DNA of 64,000 bases from positions 1,064,893 to 1,128,892 of the forward strand of contig QEOQ01000191.1 of the NCBI GenBank assembly GCA_010279815.1, given 5' to 3'. The translations under genes and the position numbers were made by a program. The notes under the pieces were generated by a model. That model was given only the letters and a program-made list of their open reading frames with translations. It was not told the DNA's origin and did no database searches. The stretch comes from Brachionus plicatilis (taxonomy: Eukaryota > Rotifera > Eurotatoria > Ploima > Brachionidae). Below are positions 48,721-59,000 of this stretch, piece after piece (position 1 is the first letter of the stretch; the number at the start of each line of letters is the position of its first letter).

Positions 48721-50292
48721 GGAGCGAAATTATTACCAAACCACAAAAATAGTAAGAAATACCATAAAAATAGTAAATTATACCACTAATTTAATAACAC
48801 AACCACAGATTAAATTTAAGTTATATTATAACTTTTATTAATTTTTATTTAAATCATTTTTTGATTGCAATAACCATAAATTTAATAAAAAATTATCAAA
48901 AGAAGTTAAAAAAAATAACAAAATAAAAATCTTTTTTGATGCGCTGTTGATGTGCATTGTAAAGCCAATTCCCTTAAAATCGTAAAGTCATAAAATAATA
49001 AAAGCTAATGAAACTTTATTTAAAAGAGACACAAAAAGCTTAAGGAAAATATTTATTATTCAAAAGAGTGTAAGAGAATAAGATAAAATAAAAAGTAAAA
49101 TTTTTCTTAGAAAAACATATTTAATAAAAAAAGTTATGTTAGATTTGAAAAGATTTTTAAATTTTTTGTACCAATTTGGTCAAAATGGAAGTAAATTTTT
49201 CTTAAAAATATTTAAGAAATCAAAAATGAATAAAAAAGGCATATGTTTTTGACTTACCTCTAAATTATTAAAAAGCACCTCTAAAATATAACAATTTACC
49301 TCTAATTTATTAAAACATAAGCTAAATTGTTATTTATAAGCTATTTTAATAAAAAAACTCTATTCTAATAAAAAAGTATCTAAATTAGTAAACTAGCAGA
49401 TATTTTATTAAAAAAAATCTAATTAAAGAAAAAAAAAGTTAATTAAAGAAAAAATAAAAAGCTAATTAGAGAAAAAAAAGAAAGTAATATTTAATTTTGT
49501 TTGCATTTAGTTGGACAATACAAATAACGTTTCATACGCATTTATGAGTTACAAACTCGACAATACTTTTTCGTTTCATCAACACGAATTCTTTTCGACG
49601 GTTGAGGAGCTATTTCAGACTCATTGTCCTCATTATCTGATTCAATGCCTTTTACAGGTTCATTTGATGCATTTGTTTCATTTTTCTGACGTTGCAAACA
49701 CGATGCATTTTTCTTCGGTTCTCTCCTTTTTCTGTTCGATTCAATTGGTAAATCCATTGCTACCAATGAGTAAATGTCAATTAAATGAAACATTTTAATT
49801 TTTTAATTAACAGAGTTTAATTCATAAAATAGATGTTTTTTTAATTGATTAGCCTTTTTTTTTTAATAATTAGCTGCAGTTTTTATTTATTAGCGGGTTT
49901 TTTAATATTTAGATCAGTTGTTTTAGATTTAGAAGTCTCTTTAATTTATTAAAGGTGAACTTTTAATATTAGAGGTAAGTTTTTATATTTTAGAGGTATT
50001 TTTTAATAATTTAGAGGTAAGCAAAGAATTTATGCGAATAAAAAAAGCTCTTAAATGATACCATATTTGTCGCATTTTTTATTGATTTTGTAACTTAAAA
50101 AAGGGGGCACAATTTCAATGGAAAACCGGTAAGGTTCTTTAAAGTTATTGCAATCAAAATATGGTTTAAATAAAAATTATTGGTAATATAAATAGATTAG
50201 TGGAAAAAAACTCAATGTGTGATTGAAAATTTAATTTGTGGTTGTGCTATTAAATTAGTGGTATAATTTACTATTTTTGTGGTTATAGTTTA
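48721..50292. mobile_element. 1.6-kb inverted-repeat element with internal GAGGTAA repeats
   Basis: Outer arms (about 48721-48890 and 50113-50292) are inverted copies with shared ACCACAAAAATAGTAAATTA, TACCACTAATTTAATA and GATTGCAATAAC. A second, inner inverted pair (about 49253-49320 and 49960-50025) is built from repeats of TTACCTCTAAATTATTAAA. The centre carries a transposase scrap on the minus strand. Confidence 0.75.
49505..49793 (-). pseudogene. PGBD/piggyBac-like transposase tail fragment
   Basis: An 83-codon minus-strand frame reads MFHLIDIYSL..., a Lys/Arg/Asn-rich linker, then ETKKYCRVCNS-stop. A second frame continues MRMKRYLYCPTKC. The KYCRVC...RYxYCPTxC pattern resembles the C-terminal zinc-binding tail of PGBD-type transposases, interrupted here by a frame change. 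It lies at the centre of the 48.7-50.3 kb inverted-repeat element, so it is probably what remains of the element's own or a captured transposase. The assignment is tentative. Confidence 0.4.
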
Positions 50293-51171
50293 CTATGGTC
50301 CCAAAATAAGCCTAAATGAAATTTACTTTAATTATTTTTGGGACCAATAGATATTTTGGTTTATTTGTAAAAAAAATGGAGACTTGGCAAACTTTTTTGT
50401 ATGAAAATTTGATTAGTATGGCCTGTAAGAAAACTACGATCATTGGAAAATAAAAATTGAAAAATTTTAAGTTTAATACAACACAAATTAAAATATTTTA
50501 AAAGCTAAGAGTAAGTGCTTTATTTTGATATATAATATAAAAAAGTTGCCTAGTCTGTAAAGAAAAAAATTAAACAAAAATATTATGTAAAGATATATAT
50601 ATCAAAAGTTATTCGATAAAAACATAAAATACCCATGATTTTTAGATTTTGGAAAAATCGTCATTTTTTTAGCGTTTTTTGATTATATCTTCTCGAAAAC
50701 AAGACAGAAAAAAAAACAATCTACAGCTCATTTTAATCATAAAAAATTTCTCTACGAAATGATATATTGATTTAATAGAAAATTCCCCACTTCATTTTTC
50801 CCCACTGTATTTTTCCCCACTATTTTTTTCCCCATATAGAAAATTCCCAACTTAGAAATATTATTGTTAATTATTTTTCCCCGTATAGAATCTTCCCCAC
50901 TTTTAAAATGACCCATTCGAATATTAAAATTGATTAACCAAAAGAAAAATTTTAAATAATAAAATTAATATCATTTGATAAAATTAACAAAACTTTGATA
51001 AAATTACTCAATTGATTTACTAATTATCTTTATATCTTAAACCGCTTCCTAGAAAAAAATTGAAACAAAATCTAATATTTAATTTAATTTAATTTAATTT
51101 ATTCATAAAAATTACGCCAGACTTGGCGATGTTATACCGTATTCCCTTGTTCGATAATGCAGCGCCACAAC

Positions 51172-51615
51172 CTAGAACACATCATTGGCGCAGGCGCTAT
51201 ACCAAATCTCGCCCATGTTAAATTCAACTTAAATTGTGTTGCATGCGCCAAAACCGTATTTCGGGTTGTGGCGATGCACTATATCCAGGGTCTTGAGAAT
51301 GGTGCTGCATTATTTGAATGATTTAAAAAGAAAATATAAAAATAATTCAAGACAATATTTTTTAATTTTAAATTCTTTTTTATTTTTAAACTTTAATGTC
51401 GCACCAAATACTTTATTAAAAAAAATTCTTTTTTTTTTTTAATATTATCCCTTTGCTAAACTTAAATAATGCAGCACCATTCTCAAGACCCTGGATATAG
51501 TGCATCGCCACAACCCGAAATACGGTTTTGGCACATGCAACACAAGTTAAGTTGAATTTAACATGGGCGAGATTTGGTATAGCGCCTGCGCCAATGATGT
51601 GTTCTAGGTTGTTCA
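51172..51615. repeat. Near-identical 150-bp inverted repeat with 130-bp spacer
   Basis: The arms (about 51173-51319 and 51463-51609) differ at only a few positions and are GC-richer than the surroundings. Both can be read outward-in as the same peptide, including EHIIGAGAIPNLAHVKFNL and VFRVVAMHYIQGLENGAALF. I do not recognise this peptide, so the arms may derive from a captured exon. The near identity points to a recent or homogenised duplication. Confidence 0.8.
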
Positions 51616-51649
51616 CTACAACAATATAAAATTAATATTTCGTTTTCCT

Positions 51650-52712
51650 ATTAACTTGAATTGAAAATTTTTTGGCAATGTTAAAAGATGGGTATACGAG
51701 GTTGGGAGGAGTTTCTGTGTTTTATTGTCGAATTATTTAAAATTAATCTATTGCTTAGTAGTTGATTAATTAAAAAAAAGTGCGAATTTAATTTGATTAA
51801 TTTTTTGAAAATTTATTATCAAAAAGCGCACAATATTAAGGGTAATATAAATTAAATTGATATTGTAGTTTTTGAGTAAACTTGAAGAAACGATCTTAGA
51901 AAAAACTCAATAATTTCTTTCCAACTCTAAAATAGTCAATTGCTTACTAAATTTATTCTAGATACTATTCATGAAAAATGCAAAAAAACTTGCCTACTCC
52001 AAATGGTACCCTTTAAAGTTTTCTTATAAAATAATTGGCCACATTCTATGAACCATTAATTTATAGCTTAATTATTCTCGCGTGACCTCAAATTTATTCG
52101 CATTTTAACTTAACTAACTTATTTTAATTTGTTTATTAAAAAAAGAAAGTTAACAAAAAAATTAAATAATCAAAGGTTTATATCGGAACAACTTTGGAAG
52201 TACATCTCTTAAAAAAGTCATTAGTATGGTAAGCTTAACTAAAGAATGAAATAGCAAACAAGAAAGTTGAAGAAATATTCTAACATTATAAAATATTAAC
52301 AATATATCAATATTAAATTCTCAAGCACTCTAGAGAGCTTATTATTTAAACTGATAAATTAATAAAATTTAAGCAATTTAATAAAAAAAAATTGGAATTA
52401 AAATTTTCTAAACTTTTTTAATAAGATGGGAAAAAATCCAATCTCAAGCAGGATTTTTTTTGGAATATTTTACTAACAAAAATTTGAGATTAATTTCAAC
52501 TTTGGTCACAAATTAAGAAGGGCTATCAACTATACATAAAAAATACTTCTCAGTTTTTTAATGATTGTTTTAGAGTAAATTATAGTATTTTTAATTTTTA
52601 AAAAATTTAAAATAAGGTTATTTATTCCAAATTTGAATAAATAACTTTTGTATTCTTTTTTTATGTAATTACTGTTTAAAAGTAATTTACGCAAACAATT
52701 TAACTTGGCATG
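51650..52712. other. AT-rich interior of the 3.8-kb element
   Basis: Nothing supported is seen. At 52713-52808 a 31-codon plus frame (MLKTIDEKYGSNAQISSVFS...) has protein-like composition but no further support. Confidence 0.35.
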
Positions 52713-53023
52713 ATGTTAAAGACAATAGACGAAAAATATGGATCAAATGCTCAAATCTCATCGGTGTTTTCACCTCAACAAAGAAGGATTCGTTTTGTTG
52801 AATCATAGCATAGCGTTTCAAGGAAATAAGCCGTTATTGTTTTCGCGGAAATAAATGCTTTTCCTCCACAAATAAAAAACCTTAATAGATATATTCAATA
52901 TAATAGGTTAGCGTTATTGTACATCTTTAAATATACAAATTCACAGTCTCTTTTGAAATTGGTTCTACAAAGAAAATTAATACTACACTGCGTTATTTCC
53001 CACCACTTTAAAAGCCTAGAATT

Positions 53024-54246
53024 TAAACTCGTGAATAATTATTATATATGTAATAGTAAATTTTGAGATTAAGTAAATTTATAGAATTACGTGTCAGTGC
53101 GTAAAATTGTAAAATAATATAAAAATATTGGATTCTCAAAATTTACTAAGTAAATTTGTAAATTTACTTATGCAAACGGAATTCTATAGAATTTTTAATT
53201 TCTTCTCGTAAATTACTAGATAATTAATGCGTACATTTTGAGAATAAATTTGCTTAAATTTTGCTTAAAAATTATAATAAATCAAAAAATCTAAAAAGCA
53301 TAAAAATGAAAATTAATTTAAAAAAACTAAAAACCATTTTGGTCATTATTTTATTTTTACAATGGTGACCAACGTTGAAAATTATGTAAAAAAATTGAAT
53401 GAAATTTTTTTTAAAGGTTTAAACTTAATTCTGTAAATGCAACATAGTGCACCATTCAAAGTTGCATCACATATCAAGGTGTGCTGAATTTGCAGAGTTC
53501 AGCAGAAATTAAATTTCAATATAATCGAGCGTGGTGCATTTTGCAGAGATTTTGCACATCATTAGCAGACTTTTACAGTTGATGCAACTTTGAATTTTGC
53601 ACCATTCTGCATTCACAGAATTAATTTTTAACTTTTTGAAAAAAAGTTAATTAATTTTTTTACAATTTGTTCTGTTCTTTTGTACTGAACTTCACAAAAC
53701 CGAAGCTTATAGGATTTTTAATAAGCTAAGTGCCTTTATAATAAGTGAAGAGGGCCAAAAACGCACACGTCCCGTACTCACTAGTTTAATTTTTACTTAG
53801 TCACGAATTTTACTTATATGTTCACTTTATATTTTTATTGTCCACCTAATTTTGGTAATGGTCACCTAAACATTTTTTTGTTCACTTAAAGACTTTGATC
53901 TAACTAATCGATGCTCATGTCGAAAATCAAATTTACTTTGCAATTCCCGTTGTCATGGCTCAAATCCGGCATGCAAAAATAAATAAAAGCTTTATTTTTT
54001 TTTAATTTTATTTTATTTTACTTTACTTTACAAATTTACTTAAACTTTACAGTTATTCTCGTAAATTACTAAAACATTTCCAGTAAATTACGAGAAAAAA
54101 TAAAATATCAGTAAATTTTGAGATTTCTTTTTTTTATTCATTCTTTACAAATTTACGTAAAAGAACGGAATTCTATAGATTTCCGTGTTTTACATTTTTA
54201 CGATAACATATATTTTTTAATAATATTTCACGAGTTTTAAACGTTC
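53024..54246. mobile_element. 1.2-kb inverted-repeat element nested in the 3.8-kb element
   Basis: The left end TTTAAACTCGTGAATAATTA and the right end AATATTTCACGAGTTTTAAA are inverted. The arms continue with shared GTAAATTT, GAATTCTATAGA and CTCGTAAATTAC blocks, some of them also repeated directly. A smaller hairpin element (53425-53624) lies inside. Confidence 0.65.
53425..53624. mobile_element. 200-bp foldback element
   Basis: The 44-nt arms at 53425-53468 and 53581-53624 share TTAATTCTGT, AATGCA, TGCAC and TTCAAAGTTGCATC. It is short, non-coding and fully foldable, and it is nested inside the 53.0-54.2 kb unit. Confidence 0.75.
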
Positions 54247-54377
54247 GTATATATATATATTTTTTTTTTAAAAATAACTTTCAAAAGCAGACAACATCTT
54301 AATGACATGTCAAAAAACCTCAATTGTAAAATCAAGTGTCTGTAAAATATATTTTAAAATTTCATAGCTGGGGAGGT

Positions 54378-54402
54378 ACGGAGGGGGCGCAGCCCCCTCC
54401 GT
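54378..54402. repeat. Perfect GC-rich hairpin in AT-rich DNA
   Basis: ACGGAGGGGGC, loop GCA, then GCCCCCTCCGT. An 11-bp, almost pure G/C stem is exceptional against this background. It lies about 130 bp after the right end of the 1.2-kb element and near the right end of the 3.8-kb element, so it may be a transposon end structure. Confidence 0.8.
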
Positions 54403-55098
54403 GACTTGTGGTTAATAAAAAAATATAATTTTTTTTTTTTTTTTTTCGAATCAAGTTTTAACTCCTCCTATAAAGTGGGTAAAATTCTTTATCGAAAAAA
54501 ATAAAAGCGGGAAATTTTCTTAGTGGGGAGTAAAAAAAGCGGGGAAAAAATAAGTGGGGAATTTTCTATAATTCAAAAGTGGGGATTTTTCAATTTTACC
54601 GATATATTTAACTCCCAACACATATATGGTGTCTTATAGACAACCTATGTCGCAGGTAGGGGTCAAATAATTTTAACTTCCATTTTTCTAAACTTTTTCT
54701 ATCAAAAAAAAGTTTACAAAAGATTTTTTTATTTTTTATAAGCAAAAGTAATTTCTTATAAACTCTATTTAAAAATTTTGATTATTTTTTTAGGTTTAAT
54801 CAAAAAATAAAATATATTTATATTTATATTAAATCAAAAAAATTCGTTATAATTTTTAAACCATCTTATCTAATATCTGCTAATTATCTGCATTTAAGCT
54901 GTCAAAGTCTGATAATGATGTGCTGAATCTGCAAATTACGCTAGAAAATATTCAAATTTTATTGCTTCTAAATTAATTGACAAATAAATTGTTTTTTAAT
55001 AAAAAAAAGGGAAATATCCCTAAGAATTTTTGATTATATCTTCTCGAAAACAAGACAGAAAAAAAATGGAATACTTATACTAAAGCATTTCAAGATTT

Positions 55099-55211
55099 TT
55101 TTTTGATCTAATGAATTAGGTTCCATTTTAACTATAGATTTCAAAGCAAATGGAAATTTATAAATTCTGCTTAAAAATGGCTTTAAATTTGTGCCCTGAT
55201 CACTTAATAAA
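55099..55211 (-). pseudogene. Duplicated fragment of TRAPPC9 exon 8
   Basis: These 113 bp match 56384-56496 at all but two positions and keep its orientation. They encode the same segment, LLSDQGTNLKPFLSRIYKF and onward to NSLDQK, with one Ala-to-Pro change. Neither splice sites nor neighbouring exon sequence accompany it. About 30 bp away, 55026-55066 carries a 40-bp string also found at about 50677-50717, so the site is a mosaic of copied pieces. It cannot make a protein by itself. Confidence 0.85.
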
Positions 55212-55966
55212 TGGATTCTTAAAAAAAAAAAAGTTATCACATGAACTTAAGTCATTATAGAATTAAAAAATCTTTCATAGAATAAAACATATCTTATTAA
55301 ACTAAAAGACTCGACTCAATATTTTTTACTTGCTCAGCACACACTCGACTTCTTTTATCAAATTCAAGAATTTCATTATAAAATGAAAGACTAGCTGAAG
55401 ATTAGGCAACACTAAATGGAGCATGAACAACTGAAGCTTCAGGAGCATCTACTTTAGAATATTTTCTTAACCTTTTGGTTTGAATTCGAATCCAATTAAA
55501 CTCAGGCTTATTTACTGAATTATTGGTAATCAATTTTCTACATATTAACTCAATTGTCACCTGTATGATATCTCAATATGATATATAAATACATAAGTAA
55601 CTTTAAAAATTTTTAATTTATACTTTCAAAGCAAATTTTTTATACTATATCAAATTTTTGTATTCTGTATTCACACATTTTATTCTTTAAAAAAAAAAAA
55701 TTATATGCTAAAAAAGTTTTACATTATTCTATAAAAATCATTTATATTCTAAAAAAAAATTTATTCGTCAAAAGGCGTCACCCTAAAATATTATTTGTTT
55801 AATCAATTAATTAATTTAGTTGTTAATTTCGATTTTATTCAATAAAAGAAACAAAAAATTTAATGGAATTCAAAACTAAAAAAAATATAAAAAATATTTA
55901 AAATTTAAATAAATATTCGCTTAATTGGGTTATTTGATATTTAATTTTTACTCTTTTTTCAACAAT
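55212..55966. other. AT-rich spacer downstream of TRAPPC9
   Basis: No gene is seen. The stretch 55300-55500 is slightly less AT-rich but has no open frame with recognisable content. Confidence 0.4.
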
Positions 55967-55972
55967 TTTATT
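55967..55972 (-). terminator. Putative polyadenylation signal of TRAPPC9
   Basis: AATAAA on the minus strand lies about 40 nt after the TRAPPC9 stop. A second AATAAA at 55834-55839 is an alternative. Confidence 0.45.
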
Positions 55973-56011
55973 TTCAGCAATTGACTAGCTCTTTTTTAAA
56001 TCAGAAACAAT

Positions 56012-59000
56012 CTATTTAAACGGAATATAACAAAGTCTATTGTCAACACTAAAGCTATAGCTCCATTTTAAAATTTCTTGGCCAATCGAGCTTTTAAAGT
56101 CAAAAGTTATTTCGAATAATTTCGTATCTTGACTTGTTCTAATCAATTTGACTTCTTTGCTCCAATAATCAGATTTCAGATTCTAAAATAAAAACATAAT
56201 ATTTAAATCGAACCAATTTTTTAAAAAAAATTACATCAAAAATCCAAGTAAAATTTTTTGTTGCATAAAAATTTTTGATTTTATTTCGTATATTTGCATT
56301 TAAACTGATCTCTCCGTGCAAGCACTTAAATTCTGGTTTATTAAAGGCCAGCAACATCAAGGAACAATAGTTGTACGAGCTTGTTTTTTGATCTAATGAA
56401 TTAGCTTCCATTTTAACTATAGATTTCAAAGCAAATGGAAATTTATAAATTCTGCTTAAAAATGGCTTTAAATTCGTGCCCTGATCACTTAATAAAACTT
56501 TAAAAACTTCATTTTTTGATTCGATTGAAAAAGAGACATTCATCAGCTCATTCAACTTCTTCAAACTTGAAGTATTATATTTTTTTGAGTCAAACAAAGA
56601 TTCAAGATTAAATTTTTTGATTTTAATTTTTAAAGTAGAAATGGATTTTGATTCGATTTCAATTTGAGTATCGTTGAACATGCATTTTATCAATTTATCC
56701 GGGAGCAAATTTTCGATATTCAAAACCAATTCAAACTCGCTTTCATCTACATCATTAATGTCCACAACTTTGGCCAAGATGGCCTGAGTAAACTTTACAG
56801 TAGTTTGAATTTTGAACAAATTGCATAGATTATTTTCAACTCCAACTCTATTTGTATACTTTATCTCCAAATAAGTGTTCAGCTCCAATTCTTTGGGCTC
56901 AGTGTCAAAAGCAAAGTCATGCGATCCAATTTCAAGATAAACTTTTTCTTTTTTCTTTAAAGACACAGTCGATTGTAAATTTTCCAAAATTTGTTCATTT
57001 AAAATGCTCAACTTTAGAGTCAAAATTTCCATGTCTGGGGCCTGATATTCCAGCAAAAAGTCCATTAAAAAAATTTTGCTATTAAAAAAAGTTAAATTAG
57101 ATTTTATAATTTAAATTCATAGTTTACCTATTTCCCAAATAGGAATCTATGACCAGTGTTTTAGATTCCGAAAGGCCATACGCTGGACTCGATAAATGTG
57201 TATTTTTTTCAAATAAATAAACACTTTTGATCAAAGGTAAATTTGGTACCATGTTAAGATCAAAAAAGTTGTGAATTGAACTCGGACATTTAGAAATTGA
57301 GTATTTATTTTTGTTATTTTCACTAATCTCATTAAAGTAAATCATATCCTCAGAATTGAATACCAAAATTTTATAGCCTAAAATGACATAAATTTTTGAA
57401 TGAATTTTTTAAAACTTGGATGCTTACCAATCACTCGGAAAGTACCAATACTTGAGAAATTAAATGCCAAGTTCAGTTTTATATTTGTGCAATTAGGCTC
57501 TAAAATAATTTCATGCTCATTTGTATTCTCGTAGTTTACCAAACTAATAATATGTAATAATTTAGATTCATCCATTTCTTCAGCGATCAAGTCTAATTGT
57601 TTTATCTTAATTTCAATAGGAAGTGGATTTGTGAAAAATATTTCAATTTTATTCAAATGGTCGACAGAAAGAGTAAATTCTTAGAGAAATAATTTAAGAA
57701 TTAGTTTTTAATTTTTTTTAAAAATAATAAATTACTTTTAGGCTTTCGGTTAGATGGCTGTACGCTTTGATATCTATGAATATATATTGATTGGGCTGAT
57801 TGATACGAAATTTTTGCGGATTTGTTCAATTCTGAATTTAAAACAATTGGATTTATTGAGCTTAAAGAGAATGAACATAAAAAAAGACCAATTTTTAATT
57901 GAATATCTTAATTTAGCAAACGAAAATTTATAAAAACGCATTTATAAAAAAAATCAAAAATAATTAATTATCAATGTAAGTATGTATATCCACTTTTTTA
58001 TAAAAATATTTTTAACTTTTTTGTACACAAGGTTTAAAATATTTGTAATAATCTACCTAAATATGCAATAGATTCGAATTCAATCAATAAATTTAAAAAC
58101 AAACTCGACAAACTGAATTTAAACTAAAACAGCGGATCTTAACAACCCACTTGATGTGACACTTCCAACATCATAGCTTCATTATTACCATCTACAGGAA
58201 AAAAATATTAGAAAACAAAAAAAATTCAAATAATTAAAAAAAAAATTACAAATTGATATAAAAATTTGGGTCTTGCCTGTTATGTGACCAGTTGGTCATA
58301 TATTATGTGACCAGTGACTTTATGTCGATTTGGTGACCAGGTATTTTTTCTGACTGGTCACATATTCACTGATCACCTAATATGTGACCAGGCAATATTA
58401 TTATTAAAATAGTGATTTTTTTTTAAAAAAATTTTATTATTTAAGTGACCAGTTTTTTTATTTACGTGACCAATGTATATATTAATTTAAAATTAAAAAA
58501 ACTCAATAAAAAAAATTATTTATGTACATTTTTGTACAGCAAATATTAAGCCTAAATCTACAAGTTTGTTAAAAAAATTTTTTTCATCATTCTCGTTTTC
58601 CATCTTTAAGTAAAATAGTTTTTGATTATTATTAATATAACTTCAATTTTACATCATCGTTTAAATGTCTATTTGAGTGACCAGGTTAAAACTATTTATA
58701 AACATTTTTACCAAATAAATAATATTGCCTGGTCACATATTAGGTGACCAGTGAATATGTGACTAGTAAGAAAAAATACCTGGTTACCAAATCGACCCAA
58801 AAATTCTTCTTTTATACATTTATTCAGAATATTCTTCTGTGCCATTTAAATTTTTTCTAAAATACTTGCAATGGACATAAAAAGATGTTTTTTAAATATA
58901 AAGAATTATAAATTATTTTAACTAATATTTATTAATTTATCGATTTAATTAAAAAATTCTTGTTTTTTTAAATACCCTCAGTAGAGCTGTTTTGGTGAGA

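Larger units (their letters stand above)
50769..54574. mobile_element. 3.8-kb compound element with TTCCCCACTT subterminal repeats
   Basis: The left end holds TAGAAAATTCCCCACTT followed by several TTTTCCCCAC units up to about 50905. The right end (about 54470-54574) has the same in inverse, including AAGTGGGGAATTTTCTA. Clustered subterminal motifs of this kind often bind transposase. The interior contains three further inverted-repeat units but no transposase that I can recognise. Confidence 0.6.

Noticed and set aside
54378..54402. Rho-independent terminator
   Set aside because: The hairpin is followed by an A/T-rich stretch, but the window is clearly eukaryotic and no transcript is expected to end there.
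57906..57906. Alternative TRAPPC9 exon 5 start after AATTAAG
   Set aside because: It needs phase 1, whereas the upstream donor at 59246 leaves phase 2. The acceptor before 57860 fits, and its protein alignment is better.
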